This document shows, in pieces, positions 22,310 through 32,972 of a DNA stretch of 64,000 bases. The stretch's first letter is position 1, and each line of letters opens with the position of its first letter. The stretch comes from Phytophthora sp. 'mugwort' (Eukaryota; Oomycota; Peronosporomycetes; Peronosporales; Peronosporaceae). The stretch spans positions 3,224,001 through 3,288,000 of the forward strand of contig JAUCEF010000009.1 of NCBI GenBank assembly GCA_033558025.1, given 5' to 3'. The translations under genes were made by a program, and so were the position numbers. The notes under the pieces were generated by a model. The model had not been told where the DNA came from, did not search any database, and was given only the letters and a program-made list of their open reading frames with translations.

Positions 22310-24308
22310 TTATTTTAATATAACGCTATTAAAAGAGCTGCTCTTCATGATCCTGTCTACGCGGGCCTTAATGTGGTTGAGCGAGATGGTGCAGCCCTGA
22401 GCGAGTTCCAACGCGCGGTCTGTAGACTCTTTAGCGCTGGCCCAATTCTTTTGGGCCGCGAGGTTTTCGGCGTAGTCGACCAGCGTCGAAGCGACTGTAA
22501 GCGACAGCCCCGACAACAGCCTATCTTCGTCGTCAGTGCTGGCACAGAGGGCTCGGTCGTCTACGAATAGGGGGTGGCTGGGGCCACGAATGCGGACACG
22601 ATTGCAAACCGAGTTGTACGCGTCTCGTGCTTGGACAAAATACTGATTCGCTCTGTTGTGGTCGTTGCTGGAAGGTAAACATGTTAAACCATAAGTCAAT
22701 GCATCAAGAAGCTCTATGCACTAGCAATTCAATGTGCGTACAGCTTTTGGTAGCAGCCGGAGACTGCGCATAAGGCGCCGATGTGCATCACTTGGCACTC
22801 GACCCACGCCATATTCCATTCGCGTCGGATATGATCAGATGGTGTCGACGCAAGAATATCTAGCGCCTCGAGATAGTACGTCAGAGCGGAGGAATACTGA
22901 GCTTCAGTAAAACGCTTTGAAGCAATCATGAGCGCCGTAGTGCACGTGCCGCATCCTGTTCAAAGCGCACGAGTAAACTAAGTTCGCACATTTCGCCAAC
23001 GAAGGTACTCGACAGTTATCTTACCGTTTGGGACCTCGGCTTTCAGCAGGTTATAAGTACTTACCATCTCCTTCATTACCTCCTTCTCATCTTTGTCTGA
23101 CTTGCACTGTTTCATGAAGACAAAACGCGATAAGTTAGTGCTGACCGCAGCGATTCAGTTACAACCGCCATACCTTCTTAGCCAACTCGTCTAGCAGCGT
23201 CATCTCTCGCTGCAACACCTTTACTCCGTCTTCAGCGTCCAGTCCCGACAACTTGTTTATCTTCCGCCGCTGGACAAGAAGACCCTCTAAGTCTCCTGCA
23301 CACAGAGGGCACCGCGCAATACCGAACGTTACTCTTGGTTTTGTCTTCTCCGCTGCAGCAAGCCAATCGACGCTTTTGCTGATGATGATTTGGATTTGAG
23401 CGAGTTTGTCCAAAGAGCTTAACTGCTGCGAGTCCTCGAGCTGCTCAACAACCCGCTCAAGAAGTGCACTGACCTCGTCCCAACACGTCGCAGTTAACAG
23501 ATGCTCCATGAACCCGAGCTGCAAGTCCAGCACTTCGTAGTCGAGTTTCTTGTGAAGCGCCGCATCGACATCAGACGCCGTGGAAAGCCCACATCGTTGG
23601 CGATGTTGCTCGTGGGCTGCAATTGTCTTTTGAAAGTACGCATCGGCGTCTACCTCTCGTCCTCTGTCAAGCAACAACAGCGCAATGAGCCCATCAATGT
23701 CCAACGTATCAAGACAGCAACAAAGTCAGCTCGTACAGTTTATTGTAGCACTTGACGACGTTGCTAAGCAGTTCGACCTGCAGACAGTCGTGAACGTTCA
23801 TGTCCTCCGCCGAAAGAGACGACAACACTTCCAGTGCCTCGAGATAGTTGGTCACAGCCAGCTCTGGCTGCTGCAGCTTCTGCTGGTAGAAATCCGCAAT
23901 GCTTCTCGTCAGGGCCAGGCGTAGCGACGAGTTCTTCAATCCAGAATCGTTTAGATTGAGAAGCGCCTCCAAGCTGGAAAGCACTTGCTTCTTGTCGCCG
24001 TCATCGCTGCTGGCGTCGAGTTCGTCCAGTGACTGCATTAGCGGCTCAATCATGGCCAGGTATTGTTTCTCAACGGTGGCATTCAGCAACTTGGCGGACT
24101 TAAAGAACTTATTGAGCACCGAGTCGTTCGCTGTAGATTCGCTTTCGACTTTCAAACTGGCGAACCTACGGCACCCGCTGGCCGTTAAACGGTGGGTATT
24201 TCCATGCAAAAATGCTGACAGATGCGAGGGCGAGGATATGGAGAGCGCTCGGACAGCCAGCGACGAAGGACTGGGACGGAGAGCGAACTTCGAGTAGCTT
24301 AGCAGCAT
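22310..24308 (-). CDS. TPR-like protein with internal duplication, probably mitochondrial (paralogue A)
   Basis: Five-exon minus-strand model: 24,308-23,737; 23,663-23,174; 23,106-23,025; 22,955-22,742; 22,667-22,310. Introns are 67-74 bp with GT/AG ends and consistent phases, giving 571 residues. The N-terminus (MLLSYSKFALRPSPSSLAVR) is a good mitochondrial presequence candidate. Two homologous halves each carry a TPR-like pair with an intron in the same phase after the motif CYNKL or CYQKL: first QQPELAVTNYLEALEVL, later EAQYSSALTYYLEALDIL. Residues near 270 contain CPLC. It probably arose by internal duplication of a unit shared with the gene at 21,020-22,213. One could read the locus as two genes, but the frames join cleanly through the 82-bp middle exon. 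Function is not recognised. Confidence 0.65.
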
Positions 24309-24816
24309 AAGGGCTAATGTTTCCGCTATTTTTCCGTTATGGTCGAGAGTGTGAAGCGATCCGTCGGGTCTATGCTGCGATATCCAAAAGTCAGCATTTG
24401 TGAATTTTTGTCAGGTCTTGAGCGTCGCCGGCGCCTTAGTGTTGTAATACCAACACCAATGGTACCGAGAGAAGGCAGCAGCCGCTGGTCGGGCAGTGGT
24501 GCTCGATTCCCAAGGCGTCGTCGAATGCCTTGAGTGATTATGTATCGATAGCACTATCGAGCAACAACTACTACCGTCGAGGCGCCTTGAATTTGCATGG
24601 ATGAATAATAAATGCATGTCCCGAGAACAAATTCATATAAATCGTACAGTACGATATAATGCATACTGGTGGTATAATTGCTAATGTTCCAATATACACA
24701 TGGAACTTTGGAAAAAAAATCTCAGCTCCTCGTCATTCACTACATTTCAAGGCTGTGCCGTGCCTTCCAGTACATGTAATTAGTAAGCGGATAGCGATAA
24801 GATTGACGCCGGTCCC

Positions 24817-24897
24817 GCTGACGAGTATCAGGGCGGATGGGCTCTATCCTTGTGGACGAGACTCGTCAGCAGGATCGTCCACAAGGATAAGCCCATC
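24817..24897. repeat. Interleaved inverted repeats (pseudoknot-like)
   Basis: Arm A 24,817-24,826 (GCTGACGAGT) pairs with 24,861-24,870. Arm B 24,836-24,859 pairs with 24,875-24,897 with a single bulge. The order A-B-A'-B' means the two stems are interleaved rather than nested. Confidence 0.7.
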
Positions 24898-25691
24898 TGC
24901 CCCACCGAATTGATGTTGGTCAGCACGGTGTTGGTCATCGGGCCGCCTCGCGCGTGCTCTTATGGTTTGCTTCGTCAATGGACTCCGCCGCGTCGCGGTA
25001 CGTGGTATGACAGTCCAGCTTGGAGGCCAGCGCTGCCAGTTGAGTTGAAACATGTTCATGTCCCTCGGCAGCAGTGGATTGTTTCCTCGTTCGATGGCCA
25101 CGTAAATCCTGTTGCCGATGGTGAGCAGCACACCGCACGTCAGCTGCGAGGATGGGGTTTGCTTACGCTATGCAGTCCCTGACAAATCAAGCAATACAGC
25201 AATCCACGCTGGTACAATACATGTATTGTGTTGCTACAAATTATCGTGCAAGTCGAGTAACTTGCCATCGGAGCACGACGAAGAAGACAAGATACATAGA
25301 TGGGCTTGGTATCCATGCGACTCGCCTCGCGAGGTCACAATGGAGGTGGTAACCCGTTTGCTGCTTGCTCAACCTGCTCAATCACGCTGCACCCCGCCGC
25401 TGGTGACGCATCCAATGTTTTCGTGTGCGCTTTTGCCTCGTCTTGCCGCTAGTAACCCTACGCAAGGCTCACAGAGAAGAGCCCCGCGCTGCTCACAGGT
25501 GGGCGAATGTGGGCGAATCCTCAGAGGTGGAGTCACCCAGCACAGTCTTTCGGAGTGCAACCTCCGCGGCCTATCGATATCACAGAGCAAGCAGCGACAG
25601 AGAGACCAGATCACCTGCGAAGGGCAGAGCAAAGAGCCTGTTTAAGCTCTAGGTTTACGCCACGATCTCTCTCTCGTGTTCGGCAAGCGCT

Positions 25692-25709
25692 GCTCATTTT
25701 GCCAATTGC
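25692..25709 (+). promoter_or_regulatory. Oomycete-type initiator, bZIP gene
   Basis: GCTCATTTTGCCAATTGC resembles the oomycete initiator GCTCATTYYNCAWTTT. It lies 87 bp before the ATG at 25,779, a normal distance for the short 5' leaders of these organisms. Confidence 0.55.
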
Positions 25710-25778
25710 GAACTCATCGCAAGCCATCTGGTTCTGTTTGCATCGGCGATTGACGGCACCACATCTTAGCCTGCCTTC

Positions 25779-26765
25779 ATGCAGAGAGTTGCCATGGTGC
25801 CCAACAGCAACAGCGAAGATGACGCGCGCTTCCTAGTGGCCACCACCACGGGGCCGGAACGGCCGGCACCCGTCAAGAAGCAGAAACCCACCGCCAAGCC
25901 GAAGCAAACCGGCAAGGTTCGTGCCCTCTCCACACAGCGCAGCCGCCAGTGCCGCGAGCGACAGAAGCTTTACTCGGAAAATCTCGAGGCTGTTGTGCGC
26001 GCGTTGGGCACCGAAGTATGTGACCTCGAGATTCTGCGCAACCTGCGCCGTGAGCAAAGTCTGCAGCTACGAGGCTCGATGTCAGGGTCGCTCGCCAAGA
26101 TCGTGCGCGAGTACATGACCGTGTTCCGTCACGGCATACCCGCGCCGACCATGGAGGCCGCTATCGCCGGAAAGAAGCGCTCGCACGCGGCGACCTACCA
26201 GCCGTCGCCTGACGCACAGCGCGAGTTTCTCAACTGCATAATGGATCCGTACGTGGAGGTGTTCGACTGGTGTGGCCGCTTTGTTTTGGGTACCAGCACG
26301 GTACTCAACGGATGGAAGGCCTGGGCGGAGTGGCACGACTCACTCGACTTCGAGCTCGTGGATATCGACGTCGTGGATACGGAGGACACGCTGGCCGTGA
26401 CCACTAAAGCGAATCTGCGGGTTCGCGTCTCGCAGAAGTCCCTCGAGCACCTGTTCCCGCACATCTTGGACAACCACCAGTTGTGCGTCAAGATGCTCGG
26501 TCAGGAGATATGCTACCCGATGCGTGATACCTTCTTCTTCACCTCTAACAAGCGGATCATCAAGTACGTGTGCGACATCGACTTCGCGGACGCGCTGCTG
26601 CCGGTAGCGGGTGACTACGAGACTGTGTTGTTCCTCATGTCTCCGCCGAATCAGGCGTCGCTGAACGACTTAGCGGTGCGCACGTCGCCCGGTGACCTCG
26701 CCGAGCGTTCGCGGTTCGATGTCGAGTTCCTGTTGTCCAAGGACGACACCTCAGTAGGCGCATAG
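25779..26765 (+). CDS. Oomycete bZIP-like transcription factor (paralogue 1)
   Basis: Single exon, 328 residues; a second ATG five codons later (MVPNS) could also serve. Residues 32-47 are Lys/Pro-rich. The basic region and zipper start at about 50: STQRSRQCRERQKLYSENLE, then V..L heptads. Aligned on the family's S-R-x-R-x4-Y-x3-L-E pattern, the usual invariant Asn is Ser and the usual Ser before Arg is Cys. The C-terminal ~200 residues form a START-like or oomycete-specific domain (FVLGTSTVLNGWKAWAEWHD; LFPHILDNHQL) and end in RSRFDVEFLLSKDD. The gene at 39,534-40,859 is a paralogue with the same domain order and a similar C-terminal FLLS motif. It probably acts in the nucleus as a dimer; targets are unknown. 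Confidence 0.75.
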   Translation: MQRVAMVPNSNSEDDARFLVATTTGPERPAPVKKQKPTAKPKQTGKVRALSTQRSRQCRERQKLYSENLEAVVRALGTEVCDLEILRNLRREQSLQLRGSMSGSLAKIVREYMTVFRHGIPAPTMEAAIAGKKRSHAATYQPSPDAQREFLNCIMDPYVEVFDWCGRFVLGTSTVLNGWKAWAEWHDSLDFELVDIDVVDTEDTLAVTTKANLRVRVSQKSLEHLFPHILDNHQLCVKMLGQEICYPMRDTFFFTSNKRIIKYVCDIDFADALLPVAGDYETVLFLMSPPNQASLNDLAVRTSPGDLAERSRFDVEFLLSKDDTSVGA

Positions 26766-27267
26766 CAAGAGTGCAGTCGGCGTGGTTACCATGTAAACAA
26801 GATTAGCAAGCAGTCAACGGATTCTTACTGTGCAGCAATGTTCATAGCGGCGGTGACTCAGTGCACGTTTGGAGCACGGGTCGAGCACCGAACGATCGTA
26901 CCCGCCACGCCTTTGCGGTCACAGCGTGTTAACGTGCGTGCGCGGTCAAGCCCATACATAATAACTGGCTGATGTCTCCCACGACGGGAGACATACAGTC
27001 TGCTTCAACTGGCGTCTGGTGTGCACCACACGTATTTGAGTTGTATACTAGTATCCGGTAACGTCATAAAAACATTTGCGACCACTGAAAGGTGTTGCTC
27101 ACTGACGCTTCTTGTTCGTCACATTTTTGAAAACAAATCCAAGTTGTTATTTTTGAGAATCCTATAAATACTACCAATCGCTACATGCCTTCATCACCTC
27201 GGGCAACAACATCACTAAACACGCATGCAATCTGCAACCTTGGTCCTCCATCACCGCTCCCGCCACT
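26766..27267. other. Intergenic between convergent regulator genes
   Basis: 3' flanks of two convergent genes. TATAAATA at about 27,164 and poly-T/A tracts are present; no ORF or repeat is credible. Confidence 0.5.
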
Positions 27268-28651
27268 TCAACCGTGCGTAAGGCGGAACTTGTTGTGTCC
27301 CACAGCCGTCTGCCAACGCACGACGCCTGCCACGACTTCCATCATAAGATAACGCAGGTAATCCATCGACTGGTTCTCCACACAGCCGCCGAACGTCACC
27401 TCGCACGCCGGGATGCCCGAGGGCGTCATCTTCTCCAGGAACGTGTACCAATTAAAAAGGTTCACGTAGTTGCTCTCCGTGGCGGCGAATTGCCGCTGGC
27501 CCTCGGACAGCGGAATGGAGCGATACGTGATGAGGTATCCGCCCTCGATGCGGCCGCGTGCGATTAGCAGGATCGAGTGATGCACCTTGTCGCCGTTGCT
27601 CACGCTTAGCCGCACGATAACGCAGTCCTCAGTTACGCGCTGCAGCAGTTCCAGCGCCACCGTCCGGGGCTGCATGTGACGATACAGCTTGAAGTCCGTA
27701 AGCAGGTTCCACGTCTTGTACACAAGCTCCGAGGGAGGCACATACTCGAACTGTTGCGACAACATGAACCGTAGTGATCTTGCGTTCAGAATGCGCTTAT
27801 CGCTCCAGCCCAACACCTCAGTGTTCAGTGACTCGAAGTCGCGCTCGGCGCGGAACGCCATGATGCTTTCGTAGCTCTCCTTCACGCAGGCCATGACGAC
27901 TTCCAGTGGTAAGGCACGGCGAAAGAGGACACGCTGGAAGATAGGGGCCTCCGTAAATTGGTCCTCATTCGATTCCATATCTTCGCCCTCGTAGTGGGCG
28001 TCCGGAACCGCAGACGAAGACGAGTTGGCGCCGTACTCGGACACAATCGTCTGGTACGTGCTGTTCTGCATGTCATAGGCGCGCAGTTTCTCGAGTAGCT
28101 CGTGCTGCTCCTGTCGGAGCTTATCAATTAACGTGATGGTATCCAGCAGCGCTCGGTTCTGTGAGAGCGACTCGCGCTTGAACCTCGCGCGCTGGCGCTC
28201 AAGCACCTCCATCTCTTCGCGCATCTGCAGGATCCGAGTCTGCAATCATCAGAAACGAGTCACGGCAGCAACAGGCGTGAGCACATGCGTCAGTCCACGC
28301 AAAGGGGTAAGGGTGTGCGTGGGTCAGCTATCTAGCAGTCAACATGGCTTCACTCACCTTCAATGCGTTCGTGCGGCGCCGCTCGTTGGCGTTGTGTCTC
28401 GAGCGGCGCTGCTCGTCGTTGAGCGCCGCCGCGGGCCTCATCGTCGGCGAGGCGGCCGACGACTGAGACGTCTGGGAGGCCGCAGACGTGGCCGTCGTCT
28501 CTATGCTGCACTTGGCGGACTGCACAGTCGCGGAGAACTCGCCGCCGGTGCACGTCGCGCCCAGCAGCAGTTCGCTCTCGAAGAGCTCGATGTCGTCGGA
28601 GGCGTTCACGGTCAGCACGATTGGTTCGCATGGTTGCGGTACCCAGTTCAT
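27268..28651 (-). CDS. Oomycete regulator with basic region and START-like domain
   Basis: Two exons, 28,651-28,358 and 28,239-27,268, with a 118-bp GT-AG intron; 421 residues. Exon 1 ends in a strongly basic region RRSRHNANERRRTNALK, and exon 2 continues as a helix TRILQMREEMEVLERQRARF with leucine/methionine heptads. This looks like a bZIP, although HNANERRR also matches the basic part of bHLH proteins. No helix-loop-helix follows, so I favour a bZIP-type dimeriser. The rest (residues ~190-400) is START-like: LVYKTWNLLTDFKLYRHM and VRLSVSNGDKVHHSILLIAR, a combination common in oomycete regulators. N-terminal residues 1-80 are Ser/Thr/Ala-rich. The intron splits the basic region from the zipper. 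Confidence 0.7.
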
Positions 28652-28957
28652 TCTTTCGCGGGATTTAACAGCAGGCGCCGCGGTCCAACGCGTGGCACGG
28701 ACAATTGATGACTGCAGTGGCTAGAAACCTACCGAGGGAGTATGGCGGCCGTCTTGCGGTGAACGCCAGACCGGGAGATGCGCTTGGAATTTGTATAAAC
28801 TCAACTAAGTACGTTTCGGGTCTCGACAATACAACATTGGCTCGGTTCTGCCCATTCAAATGGCTACATGTACCGCTTCCATAAATTCGGAATCCGAAAT
28901 TACAGACACGACCATGGCGCACGAAGCCGTATTCAATGGGGTTTACCTACTATCTTC

Positions 28958-31840
28958 CTACTGGGCAGCTTGGACGCCCTCGCGAGCATTCTCTTGGGCG
29001 GCATCCTGCCAGGCCTTAGGCACCTGGCCCACCTTGAGCAGCTCCTGGCGCACGTCCTTGACGAGACGCAAGCGGCGGTTTTGGTTGAAGCCGTCGGGAC
29101 ACATCTTTGTCTTGAAGTCGACCAGCGCCTGGTTAAACACCTTGATGCTCGTGCACACACCGTACGCTTCCAGCATCCGCTGCTTGTCGTGGCTACGCTT
29201 GGCCAGCGTCCAGACGCTCGCGGGTGGCGACGCCAGCAGCCACGAGTCACACGCAAACAGGTCGTTTGGCATCAGCTGCTTGTAAAACATCCACTTGAGT
29301 CCGCGATCGTCGTCGGCCTCGTACGCGTGACAGCCGTGCAGAAGCGGAGGCGCTTCGCCTGGGATGATCGGCGTCACTGGATCCTCGCAAGGGTTGCCCT
29401 TCATGAAGCTCACGAAGCCGGTGTAGTCATCCGCCTTGTTACCCAACGCCAAGTTGTCGAATGCCGTGTGTTTCACATTGTGTTTGGCCGCTGCAAGCGA
29501 GTAGCCCAGCATCTCGCTCATCCAGTGCTCTCGATTCATCTGCTCGCGCTTAAGTACTGTCATGTTGCAGTAGTCGTCCATCAACTGCGTCAAATCCTTG
29601 CGCGTGATGGCGTATGGAGGGCCAACCGCGAAATACTCGGCGGCATCTGCTTTCGACACCTTCGCGCATTCGGCGCAGATAGAGCTGCTGTTTTCAAAGG
29701 CCGCAGTGCCCAGGTACTCTGACCAACGCTGCGCCACAGCCACACCATCCGTGACCGTATCGCTTACATTTTGACGCGAACCAGCGTACACGAAGAAGCG
29801 CTTGTACTGACGCATGCCTTCAACAACTTCGGTGTCGCGCTCGTAGTTGCCCGAGTCCACACCTTTTGCTGTAGTCACACGACCGCCAGTGTTTACGGCG
29901 AACGGTCGGATGAACAGGAAGTCTGGGTCAAGCACAACAACAAGCTCTTCGCGTACAGGAGGGTTAGCAGACTCTAGCCAATCCCGCAGTCCAAACGGTT
30001 TGTTGTATGGAGCGTAGTCGTCAGGTATCGAAGCTTTTTCCAGATCGTCGGAGACTTCCTTGAAAACGGGAAGCGAGCGGAAGTCACGAGTAACGTGAAT
30101 GCGCAAATGGGGGGAAGACTTCTGGGTACGACGAAGCAGCTCCTTCACAGCATCATCCGAACAGCCGCTTATAATGCGTGTGAGAGCACCGCGCTGACCA
30201 ACTCGTGCGAAACTCTGCGCAAGGGCCTCGCTCTGCCAATCCTGGTGCGGCTCGCAAGAAGTTGTGAACACAAAGTGCATCTCCTCACTTCCTACTTGAC
30301 CAGGCTTAAGGTTATTTTCGTGTGGTACGTTTTTTCTCGTGTAGTCGCCAAAGTAGACGGGTGGTTCTTCTTGCATTGAGGTGCCTTCTGCAAGAGCCAC
30401 CGCGGTACCCCACGTCTTCTTCTGGAACTCCATGGGGATCCGACGGTTGTGGTTGAAGCCAGTGGGGCAAACACGTGAGCGGTAACTCTCAGACGCACTG
30501 TTGTAGGCCTCCACGGCAAGACACACGCTCATTGTGTGGCGACGACGAAGAATGTTGGGCACACGCTCAAATCCGCTAGTGTGGGTAGCAAGATGCCATA
30601 GATAACTAGTTGGCTGGTGCATCATCCAGGCATCGCACGAGAGGAAATCTGACGGAACGTGGTCAGCGAAAAAACTCCACTCACGACCGTCAATCCACTG
30701 AGGGAGCGTGAAATTTAGCGCACGGATGGAGATCGGGTAAGATGACAGCGCCAAGTTCTTTCCTTCCGCTAGCTTCTCGCACGGGTTGTGCTTAACATCA
30801 TCCACAAAATCCCAGTTCTGGTAACGAGAAGGGTAGTGGTGCACACTAAGCACACCGGAAACGCCGATGAGCGTCTTCTCGTGAGCGGCAGCGATAGGGA
30901 CCGCGAGGTAGCGCTGTTCATGCGCCAGTTTGTCCCATAGGTCCACCGCAGTAGGTAGAATCTCCTGCCACGCACTCACTTCAGCCACAAACGGAGCGAT
31001 AGCAGCATACTCGCGCCAGTCGTTCAGGAGCAACGCACGAGAGTTCGTCGGCAGGATACTCTTCAGCTGCTCAGCTGTCAAAGGGAACTGGTTGGGCCAG
31101 TACCATGACGCATCCTGTCCAAAAACACGAGGGTCAATAACGTCGTTCGCTTCTGCCATGAGGTTCCACATGTCCAACTTCTTGGTGAAGATCGCGTCAC
31201 TGTCCACGGCCATGACAAAGTCGTCGGACGCTAGCGCATAGCGCTCCTTAAATGATAATGCGCGGTTGTCACTGGGATCTCCAGCATCCGATCCTATTAT
31301 CCACTTGGACAGCACCACGGGGTTCAGCGTCGTCTTGACCAGCTTCTCGCCGAACGTTGTGTTCACTGCGGAGACATCGGGGTAATGTCTGGTCTGCACG
31401 TGATGACGCGGATCTTTCTTGAGGATAAAGTCCGAGGCCTCTTCCGACGTGCATCCATACAGCAAGTGAGTGACGTTACCGTCATATCCTGTGCGTCGCA
31501 GCGTGAAGGCGAGGACCTCCGCGTGCACAAAGTCGAGGTCGCGACACGTCGACGTGAACACCAGATGCTTGACTTGGCGCGTGGCCGACGCCTCTACGAG
31601 CGTGTCTCCGTCTTCCCCTGTGGGCTTGAGGGGCGCGCCGTTGAAAGAACGCCAGCCCTTACCAGTGGCCTCGATGGAGTTGGTAGAAGTCGTGGACGTG
31701 GCGAAGAAGCGCAGATTGAAGTACATGTAGAGTGCGAAGATGAGGCCCAGCACCACAAACACCGCTTTGCGCGCGTCCACTTTGGTTCGGCGGTGGTTGA
31801 CCGCCGGGCGCTTGCCCGAGTTCTGTCGCTGCGGGAGCAT
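28958..31840 (-). CDS. Type II membrane glycosyltransferase with two catalytic repeats (peptidyl-Ser/Hyp transferase-like)
   Basis: One exon, 960 residues. A short basic cytosolic tail precedes a signal anchor at residues ~26-45 (AVFVVLGLIFALYMYF), so it is a Golgi/ER luminal enzyme. Two homologous catalytic units follow. Unit 1 starts with HLVFTSTCRD (about 92) and has the metal-binding DSDAIF near 213. Unit 2 starts with HFVFTTSCEPHQDWQ (about 522) and has YNKPFGLRDWLE and DPDFLF near 638. Each unit ends with a Cys-rich block and the motif CPTGFNHNRR or CPDGFNQNRR. The TTSC...QDWQ and DPD pattern is that of plant/algal hydroxyproline arabinosyltransferases and peptidyl-serine galactosyltransferases, so it probably adds sugar to Ser or hydroxyproline of secreted proteins. 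The exact sugar cannot be told from sequence. Confidence 0.75.
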   Translation of the reverse strand: MLPQRQNSGKRPAVNHRRTKVDARKAVFVVLGLIFALYMYFNLRFFATSTTSTNSIEATGKGWRSFNGAPLKPTGEDGDTLVEASATRQVKHLVFTSTCRDLDFVHAEVLAFTLRRTGYDGNVTHLLYGCTSEEASDFILKKDPRHHVQTRHYPDVSAVNTTFGEKLVKTTLNPVVLSKWIIGSDAGDPSDNRALSFKERYALASDDFVMAVDSDAIFTKKLDMWNLMAEANDVIDPRVFGQDASWYWPNQFPLTAEQLKSILPTNSRALLLNDWREYAAIAPFVAEVSAWQEILPTAVDLWDKLAHEQRYLAVPIAAAHEKTLIGVSGVLSVHHYPSRYQNWDFVDDVKHNPCEKLAEGKNLALSSYPISIRALNFTLPQWIDGREWSFFADHVPSDFLSCDAWMMHQPTSYLWHLATHTSGFERVPNILRRRHTMSVCLAVEAYNSASESYRSRVCPTGFNHNRRIPMEFQKKTWGTAVALAEGTSMQEEPPVYFGDYTRKNVPHENNLKPGQVGSEEMHFVFTTSCEPHQDWQSEALAQSFARVGQRGALTRIISGCSDDAVKELLRRTQKSSPHLRIHVTRDFRSLPVFKEVSDDLEKASIPDDYAPYNKPFGLRDWLESANPPVREELVVVLDPDFLFIRPFAVNTGGRVTTAKGVDSGNYERDTEVVEGMRQYKRFFVYAGSRQNVSDTVTDGVAVAQRWSEYLGTAAFENSSSICAECAKVSKADAAEYFAVGPPYAITRKDLTQLMDDYCNMTVLKREQMNREHWMSEMLGYSLAAAKHNVKHTAFDNLALGNKADDYTGFVSFMKGNPCEDPVTPIIPGEAPPLLHGCHAYEADDDRGLKWMFYKQLMPNDLFACDSWLLASPPASVWTLAKRSHDKQRMLEAYGVCTSIKVFNQALVDFKTKMCPDGFNQNRRLRLVKDVRQELLKVGQVPKAWQDAAQENAREGVQAAQ

Positions 31841-32972
31841 TTCGGTGGCTTATTGGTCTAGGGATCTTCAGAGATCAGGCGGTGTCGACGGTAGCGACGC
31901 GTTGAGAGCGAATAGGAAGACGCCACTGCCACGACAGGAAGCGCAGAAGAGATAAGCAGATGGGGAAGGCAACAGCTACGGAGCTGAGGACTCGAGGACA
32001 GCGGGAAGCTCGAGCGACAAGAGTTCGCTCGACGTCGTGGTCTTGTCGGCTTTAATGTTCGAGTGAGGTGGCAGCTCAGATGGGAACGATGCATGTATTA
32101 TAGTAGTGCCACTTTAAGAATATTTAAAGTTCGGATACCGCGGTAGCACTAATAGCATATTACTTTTACAGCTGTAATATGCAGGATAATTGACTATTCG
32201 AACCTTAACGGCGAATTCATCAACCCGAAAATAAGAGATGCAACAGAGGACATTTTTTTTTTAAATCCAGTGTCCTTGTGGTGTTTCTTCTGCTATGCAA
32301 CGTGTTTACTCCAATACTGCAGCAGATATCGCGAGGTATCTCGCTGCTGCATTAATTGTTAAACCAGTCGTCGCTCAACACGATATTTTTACGCAAAACG
32401 AGAGCAAGTACCGTTACTGATCCGCGCCTGCACCTTTTTCATGTTTCTGATTAAACACATTTTTGTTTTGGAAGGAGAGAAACCGGTTGGGGCCTAAGTA
32501 CGTGACCACGTCGTGTGCACTTCGGTTCGGACAGTAAGTTACCCATTTCTGCAGTCACGATGTTGTCAAAACAAAAAAACTATATGTAGTTAAAAGAGTA
32601 GTGCAACATCAAAGTTTAATACTTTATGACTACTAAATATTGCTGATTCGCTAGAATAATAAATTACAAAGTTTTACATCCAATCGTAGGCGTAGGATAT
32701 GCGTACAGTCTTACACGAAATTAGTTTGATATAGATATGAAGTTTTGGATGGGCCAAGTATCACACAGATAAAATAACTGCGTTTTTCATTATTGGCTTG
32801 ACGTTTTGTATTCGCGCCCCCTTTCAGTCGCTCATATCCAGCCTGTGCTGTTATCCTGTCGGGTTTTTCCAACAACGTGTCAACTTGATGGGGGAGTCGC
32901 TTGGTCGTGAAGATGTCAGCGCAAGTCTCAGCGCGCACGCCTGACCCGCGCTAGCCACTTCAAGCGCTTGTC
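31841..32972. other. Divergent intergenic region
   Basis: Shared upstream region of the glycosyltransferase (minus) and the START/FYVE-like gene (plus). AT-rich from 32,100 on, with an A-run and a T-run; a minus-strand 75-codon open stretch (32,711-32,938) has no motif. A small palindromic run GCAGCAGATATCGCGAGG.. lies near 32,318. Confidence 0.5.

Larger units (their letters stand above)
24309..25778. other. Intergenic region between TPR-like gene and bZIP gene
   Basis: No convincing gene. On the minus strand, 25,140-24,860 holds a possible decayed exon (VLLTIGNRIYVAIERG and, in the next frame, HVSTQLAALASKLDCHTTYR), whose frames suggest a broken helical protein I cannot name. Interleaved inverted repeats lie at 24,817-24,897. 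Open stretches at 25,112-25,652 overlap in several frames and show no motif. Confidence 0.4.

Noticed and set aside
24844..25138. Possible small gene on the minus strand
   Set aside because: Two overlapping frames each carry only part of a plausible helix pattern, no start or splice site fits, and the left end is an inverted repeat.
28868..29722. 284-codon plus-strand open stretch
   Set aside because: It lies opposite the 960-residue glycosyltransferase, is His/Val/Leu-rich without motif, and is best seen as a shadow of a GC-rich gene.
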